Counted from the stretch's first letter, positions 44,301 to 52,267 are shown. The stretch: DNA of 64,000 nucleotides from Bacillota bacterium (GCA_009787915.1 WQSK01000001.1:1-64000); one strand, 5' to 3'. Made by a program: numbers and translations. The notes: generated by a model from the letters alone, not told the origin.

Positions 44301-46418
44301 TTTAACACATTGGTAACTCAAACTGGGACGGAGTTCAGAAACTTGACAAACCTATCGTTCTTGCCAACCGAAAGGGGTACGCATACGTTGATTATCACCG
44401 CAAGAAACAGGGCAAATGTTACCGTATACACACACGAGTTTGAAGTAGGCGGTACGGCGACAGTTATACCTGTGCTTGAGGGCGGGGCAACAACACTCCG
44501 TATCGGTCAAGTTGGTAACTTGCCAAGGTTGTATGTTTTCTATAATGATATTAGACACATTGTTGGTTCTGATAACAGAAGTATTGTTCCAGAAGCAACC
44601 CCAAATGGTACACCTATCGGGACATTCAACACACGTGTTCTTGCAACCAGCGACGAAAGTTGGATTCCAAGCGTCCACTGGGATTCAGGAACAGTGTTCT
44701 TCCTAAGCGAGGATACATACACACTTGTATTTGAAATTTATCTAAACAGCGCTCCTGCTACTCCTATCACAGTTTATCGTCCTATCACAGTTACAGGTTT
44801 GACATCGGATGACTTTGATGTATCGCTTGACAGTTTCAGACAAGATTATCTTGCCCTCCCAGGTCGTGGTTTCACACACGCGAGTCCAACAGGCAGCGCA
44901 GGAACTTTCCGTGACTATAACATTTTGCCAGACTTTGTAAACCAAATCGCTGGTGACATGACACTTTCTGATTTCCAACTTGACCAAGGTATGGTGCATA
45001 ACAATGTTGTTGGTGCTACAGGGAGCCAACGTGATTCGTTCAGTTTCGGTCGTATCGTGCTTCCAAACGTTGCTCCTAATTTCAATGACCTCGTTCGTGC
45101 AGGTATGACACATCTTAGACCTGATGACATCCGTACTCGTACAACAGTTACACACAGCCGACGTCCAGCAACACCAATTTTTGATTCTGCCACAGGTACA
45201 GAGCAACACTTGATTGTCAACGGTTCACTTGCGGAACACTATTATTTCTTCCCAAGCGGTACTGTTGAGGTTCCAGTAGACGAAAGACGCAGACCAGGTG
45301 ACGTCGGTATGCCTGCAACAATTCCAACTCCAACACCATCACTTGCAGACGCAGTTGCACAAAATTTACGCAAAGTCGTTGACTACTATGGTAATGCTTG
45401 GTTCAGGGCAACTGCTGTGGCAACAGATACAGATTGGTTCACGTTTGACGATTATATCTATAACCCAAGCCGACTTGTTGACCGTTCACAATCTCCTGAT
45501 GGTATCTACACAATTGTTTACACGGTCACAATTCGCGGTATCAGCCAAACACGTGAATTCCGTATTGCGGTCGGTGACGTTGCAATTCCTATAATCACAT
45601 TCTTGGCTGATGAAGATGAACTCTTTGCCGACCGTGACCCAGGTGGCATGTTCACAATTGAAACCGCACGTGACTTGGCGGTCAACCCAGCGGGCGGAAG
45701 AACAACAATCCAAGAAGAAGGTTTCTTTGCACCTTGGTGGGTTGCGCACAACATGGAAATCCGTATTACCCGACCAAACGGTGACAACGTATCTTGGACA
45801 ACCGACACAACTGCACCGATTGACGGAGCAAACCTATTCCGTACCCCTGCAGAGCAACTGATTAATTTCTATGACAGCATGGAAGCGGTTGCGGGTGCAA
45901 ACCCTCCTGCCGTAGGAACAAACCAATGGGGCTTCCCAATCACCAACGCAAATGACGAGATGAGCATGATTCGACGCGGTGCTGGTGACCGTGAGGGCAG
46001 ACAATGGAGGTTTAGATTCCAAGACAGTGGGGACTATACAATCACATTTGAAATTCAAAGTGACAGTGGGCAACGTACTTCGGTTTCAAGAACAGTTCGT
46101 ATCAGCACTCCTGAAACACCGACCCGTATTGCTGCACAAACAATTTGGGGCGCCGTGTTGATTGTTATATCTTCAGGTTTGTTAATTGGTGTTATAGTTT
46201 ACTTTATCCAAACTGGACGCAAGACAAAATTCCAGGGTACAGGCGGTAAACCAACCACTCCTGGACCAAAAGGTGAAAAGAAGTTCATGGACCGCTTTAA
46301 GAAAAAAGACAAAGCGGACGCGCCTAAGGTCGAGGCTCCGAAAAAGGTTGATGCGCCAAAAGCGGATAAGGCTCCGAAAGCCGTTGCGGCCGACGAAGTC
46401 AAACCAAGTGACGAGTAA
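41328..46418 (+). CDS. giant membrane-anchored surface protein
   Basis: 1696 residues. The N-terminus is a signal peptide (RRRSVLRKF then a hydrophobic run, AMA-A possible cleavage near residue 37-38). The long middle is Thr/Asn-rich and beta-like, with several Ig-like stretches ending in patterns such as YTIVYTVTIRG, HTLIITARN and YTITFEIQSD. One membrane helix follows near residue 1607-1630, then a Lys/Ala/Pro-rich cytoplasmic tail of about 65 residues. There is no LPxTG motif and almost no Cys. The overall plan is a stalk anchored by its C-terminal helix. Codon choice differs from neighbours (AAC and ACA preferred), which suggests high expression. Confidence 0.82.
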   Translation: MTNFRRRSVLRKFAVLGIASIFVLTGFIGGAFVPLVQRAMAASLVPNMRIQNLPRPSVEIGTRIHEAGIPTVSGLGGGDIVYMALVRGGITEFRARTTANWSNTGVDMVVPLTAEYNRRAVYSWRIYLQRPAISPATGFRYDLLHSHNIDVYQGQFRFEIPTSARHYHDGNAISFIPNVAIPGQRVLMPLPNQFIDNAGNDLFDNNTPDVALMRRAILADWNRNQIPGVADSDDPANDAVNTQIANDPNLFRRLVWANTTIQFFGPGKGAAPRQIYTGNQVNDATGTNASRVFQSSLRGEFRAQFEFNHPRIQSRTSTDSWQVEGVTINTGGTSVTANEANIRENVVFTMPPAFGAMSGAFTLNQYFQLPLPTINIATRSDTDALDLPMGHVSFPNTNSMVSYTFITVEHFDLQNNRTNLYNNIRLTAENGYRFRPTTFGSFRFVYHTTTPFGVGFVEQIGANDPQYHNRVVVVQDGGQSFIQYTPHNLFRITNNAVAPSLRWTLPFNYHLVSTLTGDDAAAVTAYNAAMYNTALHILPTHTIALAEANPLFNLAANSPDRILEHIVPSSNTAIVERTQRDGALFNNAPDLSHFMPGMGSTPVTIIPTNGQIVIPALLGLNNVSSSRQLTYSITITRRRTDSADTDSVQFTTSPTAQLVNDTDRSVFRLDNRRPLIIEFGQGTAEVQRGRFTNGTQSEVHIRSFGNTQIPVAQTYEIAIEIIDNASVLGSGGNMMTPTIRHSFRIDDNIGNTVTDHQELRPSFSGTPNPVRTGLYVRDTLNFRELGVWCDSSNNVAVDYYIVWNTSAGAAADGFQTNAVRIQDRHIRSNTILFPLDVRSNPDAQPLITYLDANPSASFTIVAIARNRHALVSQVYNNFQPRSDTYPVDPTGRNDVLTFDELHTFLTATNIVEARDNLPAGTNISFSRFTLNNFGGGVAQTLALTPITGAVRDTRVNITANIRNAAAGQIDTNINAQVVTPSGRTLTVSGAPFNTLVTQTGTEFRNLTNLSFLPTERGTHTLIITARNRANVTVYTHEFEVGGTATVIPVLEGGATTLRIGQVGNLPRLYVFYNDIRHIVGSDNRSIVPEATPNGTPIGTFNTRVLATSDESWIPSVHWDSGTVFFLSEDTYTLVFEIYLNSAPATPITVYRPITVTGLTSDDFDVSLDSFRQDYLALPGRGFTHASPTGSAGTFRDYNILPDFVNQIAGDMTLSDFQLDQGMVHNNVVGATGSQRDSFSFGRIVLPNVAPNFNDLVRAGMTHLRPDDIRTRTTVTHSRRPATPIFDSATGTEQHLIVNGSLAEHYYFFPSGTVEVPVDERRRPGDVGMPATIPTPTPSLADAVAQNLRKVVDYYGNAWFRATAVATDTDWFTFDDYIYNPSRLVDRSQSPDGIYTIVYTVTIRGISQTREFRIAVGDVAIPIITFLADEDELFADRDPGGMFTIETARDLAVNPAGGRTTIQEEGFFAPWWVAHNMEIRITRPNGDNVSWTTDTTAPIDGANLFRTPAEQLINFYDSMEAVAGANPPAVGTNQWGFPITNANDEMSMIRRGAGDREGRQWRFRFQDSGDYTITFEIQSDSGQRTSVSRTVRISTPETPTRIAAQTIWGAVLIVISSGLLIGVIVYFIQTGRKTKFQGTGGKPTTPGPKGEKKFMDRFKKKDKADAPKVEAPKKVDAPKADKAPKAVAADEVKPSDE

Positions 46419-46443
46419 TCTTTTTTGACCAGACAACAGAATA

Positions 46444-46476
46444 ACAAAGCGGGGGTGGGAAACTCCCGTTTTTGTT
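46444..46476 (+). terminator. intrinsic terminator after giant gene
   Basis: AACAAA-GCGGG pairs across a GGTGGGAAACT loop with CCCG-TTTTTGTT. Confidence 0.65.
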
Positions 46477-46479
46477 TAA

Positions 46480-46553
46480 TCTGGGTTTTTAACTGGGATA
46501 TTTCTGGGTTTAATCCAGGTTTTTTCTGGGTTATTCTTGGGTTTAATCTGGGT
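46480..46553. repeat. CTGGGTTTAAT tandem repeats
   Basis: Five or six imperfect copies of CTGGGTT(TAAT) follow each other over about 75 bases. Slippage-prone and without a coding frame of interest. Confidence 0.55.
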
Positions 46554-46598
46554 TCCGCGAACCCATTCCCCAGTCGCTTTGCAACACCTCTTTTGCAA

Positions 46599-46735
46599 AA
46601 ACCCCCGCCCTAACGGGCACCTTAGAAAAACCCCCGTCTGCCTTACGGCATCCACCCCCTTTACAAAGGGGGAATTTTTACCCGAGCCCATTCCCCCTTT
46701 CTTAAAGGGGGTGTCGCAGAGCGACGGGGGTTTTA
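46599..46735. repeat. palindromic CCCCCGTC / GACGGGGG repeat element
   Basis: AAAAACCCCCGTC at 46626 matches the complement GACGGGGGTTTT ending at 46734. Inside, CACCCCCTTT and AAAGGGGG are repeated and inverted twice. A further short arm CCCCCGCCC lies at 46601. This type of G/C-run palindrome is commonly dispersed between genes in some Bacillota and candidate phyla genomes. Nothing in it looks coding. Confidence 0.6.
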
Positions 46736-46778
46736 AAAAGCGCGCGCCCGTAAGAGGGGATGTTTACTGCCAATTCGC

Positions 46779-46807
46779 TTGACATATTATACCACACAAT
46801 ATATAAT
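46779..46807 (+). promoter_or_regulatory. promoter with structured leader
   Basis: TTGACA (46779-46784), 17 bp, TATAAT (46802-46807): a full consensus pair. Transcription should begin near 46814, giving a leader of about 93 bases to ATG 46907. Confidence 0.75.
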
Positions 46808-46813
46808 AATACT

Positions 46814-46870
46814 ATACCTCGCTGCCACTTGACTTTTTACCCTAAGGGGTAAGGGGTAAGGGGTTTTTTA
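46814..46870 (+). promoter_or_regulatory. 5' leader element, copy A
   Basis: ACCTCGCTGCCACT is followed by TTACCC that pairs with GGGTAA, then AAGGGG repeated three times with single T spacers, and then a run of T. Copy B at 48448-48499 shares ACCTCG(T)TGC(T)ACT, three AAGGGG repeats and the T-run. Confidence 0.55.
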
Positions 46871-46906
46871 TTGCCTAAATTTCCCCTCAATCAAAAGGAG
46901 AAATTT

Positions 46907-47800
46907 ATGACGAACGTAGATGCGGAACAAACAGGTTTCAGTAGAAAAGACATTGAAAACAAAGTAGGCACGATAAGGGCGAATGCCGAAAAACTTCTTG
47001 AGGATTATAATGCCCGCGCGGTTGTGTTCGACCCGAAAGAAATTGCCAAAGCGGAAACAGGATATGTACAGGGCGGGACCAACTGGGACGGCAGGGGTTT
47101 CATGGAGGACATCTTGAGGCCTATGACACAGGTCGAGGTGAATCGGGTCATGGTGAACTTGCAACAAAATATTTTGGAAATCCTTGATGCGGAAAAGAAT
47201 CCAGAGTTAAACTCGGGGGAACTTAAAGGCAAAACCGTTATGGGAAAGTTTGGTTCCACAGTCAATGGGTTCAAGGAACATAGAAATGTGTTTTCGCACC
47301 TCTTGTATCACAATATTTTGGCGAACGATACAAAGGACTGGGGCGGGAACAATAGTTCAAAGGGCAAATTGCTCTATCATTATGCGGACCTGAGGCGGGA
47401 TGATTACGAAAGCCCAATAGAACAATCTAATTCAATGACCCGTGCATTAAAGTTTTTAAACAGTCACGAAAATGGATGTGACCATCGCATCGATGGTATA
47501 AAATCTGTTTACTGCGGTTTTGAATTTGACCGTGACGGAAATCATAGTTATGCTAACAAAAAACGCGAAAGAGAGATTGACACTATGGTCAAGAACTATG
47601 ATATCAAGGGCCTGACCGAAGTCGTTGAGAATTTGCTTGTTGGGGCTTTGCCAAATACATGGGGAAATGAAACCGAGAGAAGAAATATCATCAGGCAATA
47701 TGGTGACCTAACCGAGTTGGTCGAGTGCGTAAAAATGCATCAAAAAATACACGACAAAGGCTTTCAAGTTGACTTGTCTACGCCAGAGCCAGAACTTTAA
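46907..47800 (+). CDS. hypothetical protein
   Basis: 297 residues, soluble, mixed charge, no recognised domain. The ATG at 46907 has AAAAGGAG 8 bases before it and is chosen over an upstream TTG at 46871 that belongs to the leader element. A Gly/Asn-rich segment (DWGGNNSSKGKLLYHYADLRRDDYE is the region around residue 143-167) and a C-terminal helical region can be seen. It is 48 bases ahead of a Coat-F-like pair, possibly in one unit. Confidence 0.65.
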   Translation: MTNVDAEQTGFSRKDIENKVGTIRANAEKLLEDYNARAVVFDPKEIAKAETGYVQGGTNWDGRGFMEDILRPMTQVEVNRVMVNLQQNILEILDAEKNPELNSGELKGKTVMGKFGSTVNGFKEHRNVFSHLLYHNILANDTKDWGGNNSSKGKLLYHYADLRRDDYESPIEQSNSMTRALKFLNSHENGCDHRIDGIKSVYCGFEFDRDGNHSYANKKREREIDTMVKNYDIKGLTEVVENLLVGALPNTWGNETERRNIIRQYGDLTELVECVKMHQKIHDKGFQVDLSTPEPEL

Positions 47801-47848
47801 TTGTGTTTAACAATCCGCCCGCATGGACATAACTGTGTGGGAGGAACT

Positions 47849-48085
47849 ATGATTGCCGTAAAAAACTTACAGAATCTAAACGAAATCTTGTTACAGGAAG
47901 AATTGTTGCAGGCCGTTGCAACGCATTATCTTGACATGGTGTCGGACAAAAACGCCACGAAACTTTTGGAAGAAATAATTAAGACCAGCAAAAAGAACCA
48001 CGCCGAGGTTATAAGTTATCTGGAGCACGACCTTGGGAAAAAGCCGTTGTCAGGTGGGTTGGTGAATAAGGGAGGTAAAAAATGA
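47849..48085 (+). CDS. small helical protein, Coat-F-associated
   Basis: 78 residues, mostly two amphipathic helices (LQNLNEILLQEELLQAVATH and NATKLLEEIIKTSKKNHAEV) and a Gly/Lys-rich end. GGGAGG 7 bases before the ATG. Its stop overlaps the start of the Coat-F-like gene (ATGA). The ferritin-like half-bundle pattern suggests it pairs with the next protein. Confidence 0.65.
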   Translation: MIAVKNLQNLNEILLQEELLQAVATHYLDMVSDKNATKLLEEIIKTSKKNHAEVISYLEHDLGKKPLSGGLVNKGGKK

Positions 48086-48342
48086 AAGCCTTGAACGACA
48101 AATTTATGATGCAGGATGTTTTGGCGCACTTGCGTGACTTGATGACGCAGGGCGGTATGGCAATTCAGCATTCGAACTGTAAAAACATGCGCGCTGTGGT
48201 TGAAAACGTCACCAAGCGCACGACCGAGAACCAATTTTTGGTTTTCAAATACATGAACGAAAACAATATGTACCCAATCAAAAACGTGACCGACCAGGAA
48301 CTTTGCGAGGTCATAAATTGCCACACTAAACAGGCTAACTGA
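48082..48342 (+). CDS. Coat F (CotF)-like protein
   Basis: 86 residues. The pattern LNDKFMMQDVLAHLRDLMT, then the long helix and FKYMNENNMYPI, matches the Coat F domain found in spore coat proteins and in related small proteins of many Bacillota. The domain is a helical bundle. GGGAGG precedes the ATG. Presence of this family fits a spore-forming ancestry but does not prove sporulation, since no spore genes lie nearby. Confidence 0.75.
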   Translation: MKALNDKFMMQDVLAHLRDLMTQGGMAIQHSNCKNMRAVVENVTKRTTENQFLVFKYMNENNMYPIKNVTDQELCEVINCHTKQAN

Positions 48343-48363
48343 TTTGTGTATATCTTTGTTTAT

Positions 48364-48391
48364 AAAACCCTGCACGGCGCGGGGTTTTTTG
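48364..48391 (+). terminator. intrinsic terminator after Coat-F-like gene
   Basis: AAAACCC and GGGGTTTT pair with GC/GC inside, followed by a T-run. Confidence 0.65.
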
Positions 48392-48412
48392 TTGCTTTGG
48401 AAAAACTTTCTA

Positions 48413-48441
48413 TTGACTCGCTCTGGTTCACGTGTCATAAT
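48413..48441 (+). promoter_or_regulatory. promoter with structured leader
   Basis: TTGACT (48413-48418), 17 bp, CATAAT (48436-48441). Transcription should start near 48448. Confidence 0.6.
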
Positions 48442-48447
48442 ATACAC

Positions 48448-48499
48448 ATACCTCGTTGCTACTCGGCCTCGCAAGGGGCAAGGGGCAAGGGGCTTTTTT
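48448..48499 (+). promoter_or_regulatory. 5' leader element, copy B
   Basis: ACCTCGTTGCTACT, then GCCTC-GCAA-GGGGC as a tetraloop hairpin, three AAGGGG(C) repeats, six T, and then directly the ATG at 48500. Compare copy A at 46814-46870. Confidence 0.55.
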
Positions 48500-49054
48500 A
48501 TGCAAAAAATTCTTCATTACATACTTAGTTTCATTATTGGTGCGGGTATCGGATATTTGTTCTTTTGGCTATTCGACGGCTGGGGTTGGACGGCGACTCC
48601 GTTCGCGATAATAATCGCATTTTTCATTATTGGGTGGCTGGACGAAAGAGGGGATTCTGTGGATTTCTATGAAGAAGATGAAGAACCAGAATCCAAAAAA
48701 TTGGGAGATTGGACGTTGGGCGAATTACGTGACGAGTGTGCAGAGTTAAATATCAAAGGATATGGAACTATGACGAAAGACGAGTTGATACATGCCATAT
48801 GCAAGCATGATTTTGAAAACGAATTTACTCCTGACGAAATGCGCAAGCATTTGAAAAGTCGTGGGCTTGAAGCCGATGGGTTGACACGGAAAGAAATGAT
48901 TGACTTGAACAACGCGTATGACAACGACGAAGAAGATTACGAAAATTATACGCTCGAGTATCTAAAAGAACTATGTGATGAAAACAAAATTGGATACAAG
49001 TCTGGGAGTGGTAAAGATGAACTCGTTAAATTACTTGAAAAACATGACCTTTAG
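48500..49054 (+). CDS. membrane protein with SAP-like motifs
   Basis: 184 residues. Two hydrophobic helices at about 5-25 and 32-49 are followed by an acidic linker and by SAP-like helix-extended-helix motifs: WTLGELRDECAELNIKGYG and TLEYLKELCDENKIGYKSG, with a looser one between them (FTPDEMRKHLKSRGLEADG). SAP motifs bind DNA or proteins. The ATG directly follows the T-run of the leader element with no ribosome binding site. Confidence 0.7.
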   Translation: MQKILHYILSFIIGAGIGYLFFWLFDGWGWTATPFAIIIAFFIIGWLDERGDSVDFYEEDEEPESKKLGDWTLGELRDECAELNIKGYGTMTKDELIHAICKHDFENEFTPDEMRKHLKSRGLEADGLTRKEMIDLNNAYDNDEEDYENYTLEYLKELCDENKIGYKSGSGKDELVKLLEKHDL

Positions 49055-49063
49055 TGGTATAAT
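49035..49063 (+). promoter_or_regulatory. promoter, leaderless type
   Basis: TTGAAA (49035-49040), 17 bp, TATAAT (49058-49063) with an extended TG, 6 bp to ATG 49070. It overlaps the end of the preceding gene. Confidence 0.75.
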
Positions 49064-49069
49064 AACATT

Positions 49070-49414
49070 ATGCTGGACAAACAAACATCAAAGTTTTTAA
49101 AAGTCATCGCGAAGATTTGCGAGGACGGAAGTTACAAGATTATTGAAAAGTCATTTTTGTCTGCCTACACAGCGTCGGTTGACCAAATGATTCGGTTTTT
49201 GCAAGACAATGAAATGATTGACGTCAAGTACAGCGACGAGGGTGTTTATTGCTTATCAGTTTTACCAAAAGGTCGCGTGACAATTGAAACGGCTCGAACT
49301 GGTGGACGCAATCCAAAAATTGGGAATAGAAATCTTTTGATTTTAATCGGCGTAGCATTTCTTGCAAGTTTCATAGGCGCCTTTTTGGGAACACTTTTAG
49401 CAGGGGTGTTTTAA
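49070..49414 (+). CDS. winged-helix-like protein with C-terminal membrane helix
   Basis: 114 residues. The first about 75 have a winged-helix pattern (FLKVIAKICEDGSYKIIEKSF, then YTASVDQMIRFLQDNEMIDV and a wing ending in LPKGRVTIE). A basic linker and one membrane helix (about 90-112) follow. The next gene has the same layout. Both may be membrane-tethered regulators or helpers. Confidence 0.65.
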   Translation: MLDKQTSKFLKVIAKICEDGSYKIIEKSFLSAYTASVDQMIRFLQDNEMIDVKYSDEGVYCLSVLPKGRVTIETARTGGRNPKIGNRNLLILIGVAFLASFIGAFLGTLLAGVF

Positions 49415-49807
49415 ATGCTTAACCGAATTGAAACGCGAATCATGGATTATATTTTTTCGCGGTGCCGTGGAAAGAGGACGGTGCTTTTGCCACCCAAAGA
49501 TATTTTGGACGGTATCGCGGTCGATAGTCGGGGCAATGTAATCACAAAATTTGAAATCACAAAAAAGCAACTGGAAGTCCACATGAAAAACATCGTGTTG
49601 GACGGCTATGTGGATTTTTCAAAAACCGCAGACAAGGACGGGGCCGAGTCTTTTGTTGTGACCCTGACCACAAGGGGCGAGGCATTTCGTCGTGAACGGA
49701 GCGATATCGTCCGAACCCGTTGGAGGTCTATTGGTTGGAAGATTTTTTTGACGCTCATAGGGGCGGGCTTGTCATCTATTGTTTGGCTTATCGTTAGGGC
49801 GTTGTAA
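49415..49807 (+). CDS. winged-helix-like protein with C-terminal membrane helix
   Basis: 130 residues. Same domain order as the preceding gene: winged-helix-like N-terminus (IETRIMDYIFSRC, LEVHMKNIVLDGYVDF, FVVTLTTRGEAFRR) and a single hydrophobic helix at about 108-128. It begins immediately after the previous stop and ends 2 bases before uvrB, so all three are probably cotranscribed. Confidence 0.65.
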   Translation: MLNRIETRIMDYIFSRCRGKRTVLLPPKDILDGIAVDSRGNVITKFEITKKQLEVHMKNIVLDGYVDFSKTADKDGAESFVVTLTTRGEAFRRERSDIVRTRWRSIGWKIFLTLIGAGLSSIVWLIVRAL

Positions 49808-49809
49808 TT

Positions 49810-51819
49810 ATGGCAAAGTTTAAACTCGTTTCTAAATACACCCCGACGGGTGACCAGCCTCAGGCAATTGCATCGCTTGTGGACGGTGTAAAAAAGGGGG
49901 CTCGCGACCAAGTTTTGCTGGGTGTTACGGGGAGCGGAAAAACCTTTACAATGGCGAATGTCATAAAACAACTGGGCAAGCCCGCACTTGTTATTGCGCA
50001 TAACAAAACTTTGGCGGCCCAGTTGTGTAACGAGTTCCGCGCGTACTTTCCCGAAAACCGTGTAGAGTATTTTGTAAGTTACTATGATTACTATCAACCC
50101 GAAGCGTATTTGCCGTCGACCGATACTTATATTGAAAAAGATATGGCTATAAATTCCGAGATTGATAAACTTCGCCACAGTGCGACGTGTTCTTTGGCGA
50201 CACGAAAGGATGTTATTATTGTGGCTTCGGTGTCGTGTATCTATGGTCTTGGCGGTCCAAAAAATTATTATGATATGGCGATATCACTAAGACCTGGTGA
50301 AAAAATGACGAGGGGGCAACTTATCAACAATCTTGTCAAAATACAATACAAGCGTGCAGGTGATGATATTGAACGCTCGACGTTCCGTTCCAAGGGCGAT
50401 GTTGTTGACATTATTCCGTCGTATACAACCCAGACGATGATACGTGTTTGCTTTATGGGGGATTTAATCGAATCCGTTACCGAAATGGATGCCCTCACGA
50501 TGACAACAATTGCGGCGGTAAACCATGCTGCGATTTTTCCTGCGACTCACTATGTGGTGGGCTCGGACCAACTGGATGGTGCAATCAAACAAATTCGCAC
50601 AGACCTTGATGATAGACTGGACCATTTAAAAAACAAAAACCTTATGATAGAGGAACATCGTTTGCGTCAACGCACAAACTATGACATAGAGATGATTCGC
50701 GAGATGGGGCATTGTACTGGGATAGAAAATTATAGCCGATACTTTGACGGGAGAAAACCTGGGGAGCCACCATATACTTTGGTGTCGTATTTCGGTGATG
50801 ATTTTATCACGTTTATTGACGAGAGCCATATAACCGTCCCGCAAATCCGCGGTATGTACAATGGCGATAGGGCGAGGAAAACGACACTTGTGGATTTCGG
50901 GTTTAGATTGCCATCGGCTTTTGACAACCGACCATTGAATTTTACCGAGTTCAACAAACGTATCGGTCAGACTATCTATGTTTCCGCGACACCCGCAGAA
51001 TACGAAGTTGAACGCGCCGACGGTGCGGTAATTGAACAGGTTATTCGACCAACAGGTTTGGTTGACCCCGAGATTTTCATACGACCAAAGGGCAACCAAG
51101 TCACGGATTTGGTACAGGAAATCAAGACTTTGACAGAAAAACGCAGAGGCGAAGTTGAACCCACGCGAAGCGACCAGGTCCAGCGGTACGTTGGCGCCAA
51201 AGTTTTGGTTACGACGCTCACAAAAAAGATGGCCGAGGATTTGACTGCGCACATGACATCAAACGGGATTCGCGTGCGGTATTTACACAGCGACATTCAT
51301 ACGCTCGAACGTGTTGACCTTATCCAGGCACTTAGAAAAGACGAGTTTGATGTTGTCGTTGGGATTAACCTCTTGCGAGAGGGTTTGGATATTCCCGAGG
51401 TCGAACTTGTGGCAATTTTGGATGCGGATAAAGAGGGTCTGTTTCGGTCGCGCAGGTCTTTGATTCAGACGATTGGGCGGGCGGCCAGAAATGCTAAGGC
51501 TCGTGTTATTTTATATGCCGACAAAATGACCGACAGTATGACCGCCGCGATTAATGAAACTGAGCGCAGGCGCAAAATTCAACAGGCTTATAACAAAAAA
51601 CACGGCATAACACCAAAGACGGTTTTTTCCGAGAGCAAAAATACTCTGTACGTTACCGACAAAGACCAAAAGGATGCGCGCAAACTTTCCCGCGAACAAA
51701 TACGGGACGAAATCGAGAAGTTGACCGCCCTTATGAACATTGCGTCTAGGTCTTTGGATTTTGAAACCGCGATTAAGTTTAGGGAAGAAATCACAAGATT
51801 GAAAGGGCAAAGGGGTTGA
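49810..51819 (+). CDS. uvrB: excinuclease ABC subunit B
   Basis: 669 residues, normal length. DNA helicase-like damage verifier in nucleotide excision repair. Seen are the Walker A LGVTGSGKT, the beta-hairpin (YYDYYQPEAYLPSTDTYIEKD), the DESH box, helicase motifs V and VI (GINLLREGLDIPEV, QTIGRAARN), and a C-terminal UvrC-binding coiled coil (the last about 35 residues). No ribosome binding site is obvious, since it starts 2 bases after the preceding stop. Confidence 0.95.
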   Translation: MAKFKLVSKYTPTGDQPQAIASLVDGVKKGARDQVLLGVTGSGKTFTMANVIKQLGKPALVIAHNKTLAAQLCNEFRAYFPENRVEYFVSYYDYYQPEAYLPSTDTYIEKDMAINSEIDKLRHSATCSLATRKDVIIVASVSCIYGLGGPKNYYDMAISLRPGEKMTRGQLINNLVKIQYKRAGDDIERSTFRSKGDVVDIIPSYTTQTMIRVCFMGDLIESVTEMDALTMTTIAAVNHAAIFPATHYVVGSDQLDGAIKQIRTDLDDRLDHLKNKNLMIEEHRLRQRTNYDIEMIREMGHCTGIENYSRYFDGRKPGEPPYTLVSYFGDDFITFIDESHITVPQIRGMYNGDRARKTTLVDFGFRLPSAFDNRPLNFTEFNKRIGQTIYVSATPAEYEVERADGAVIEQVIRPTGLVDPEIFIRPKGNQVTDLVQEIKTLTEKRRGEVEPTRSDQVQRYVGAKVLVTTLTKKMAEDLTAHMTSNGIRVRYLHSDIHTLERVDLIQALRKDEFDVVVGINLLREGLDIPEVELVAILDADKEGLFRSRRSLIQTIGRAARNAKARVILYADKMTDSMTAAINETERRRKIQQAYNKKHGITPKTVFSESKNTLYVTDKDQKDARKLSREQIRDEIEKLTALMNIASRSLDFETAIKFREEITRLKGQRG

Positions 51820-51844
51820 CTTTTCGGACAAAACATGGTATGAT
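51816..51844 (+). promoter_or_regulatory. promoter, leaderless type
   Basis: TTGACT (51816-51821), 17 bp, TATGAT (51839-51844), 6 bp to ATG 51851. It overlaps the uvrB stop. Confidence 0.75.
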
Positions 51845-51850
51845 TAACCC

Positions 51851-52267
51851 ATGATTAACTTTATTAAAGGCCTATTTAAAAAAGATGGAGCGTCTTTTAT
51901 TGAAAAATTTGCCGAGCACGTAAACGAAGAAGAGCATTGTATAAACAAACGCGACTATGTGGCAAAGGTTGTGTCGGATATGTACCACAAAGAAAAAGTC
52001 CAGAACGCAATTGGTATGAAAGTTGTAGAGAGCGGGGAAATTGTTATCGCTAATATTAAAACCACTCGTGGTGAAAATGGCATTGTATCTGAGTTCATTG
52101 GTGACACACTTCCACCTATAACAACGACGTCTGATGTAATAACAAAATTAAAACTCGCAACGTTTGCTTTTACGTGCGATGAATGCAAGGTCAAGACTCC
52201 TCTTGGAGAATGTAATGCAAACCGACCGCCTTTAGACAAAATTTTCCACCAAGTCGAAGAGGCTTGA
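51851..52267 (+). CDS. hypothetical protein between uvrB and uvrA
   Basis: 138 residues, soluble. The end of the protein holds FTCDECKVKTPLGECN with three Cys that could bind a metal. No family recognised. It has its own promoter and is followed by the uvrA promoter. Its placement between two excision-repair genes may be chance. Confidence 0.6.
   Translation: MINFIKGLFKKDGASFIEKFAEHVNEEEHCINKRDYVAKVVSDMYHKEKVQNAIGMKVVESGEIVIANIKTTRGENGIVSEFIGDTLPPITTTSDVITKLKLATFAFTCDECKVKTPLGECNANRPPLDKIFHQVEEA

Noticed and set aside
41727..46073. Several minus-strand frames, some Cys/Trp-rich, opposite the giant surface gene
   Set aside because: All arise from the repetitive Thr/Asn codons of the giant gene read backward, with no starts or signals of their own.
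46814..48499. CRISPR-like repeats from the AAGGGG units
   Set aside because: Only three 7-base units occur per site, with no spacers and no cas genes.
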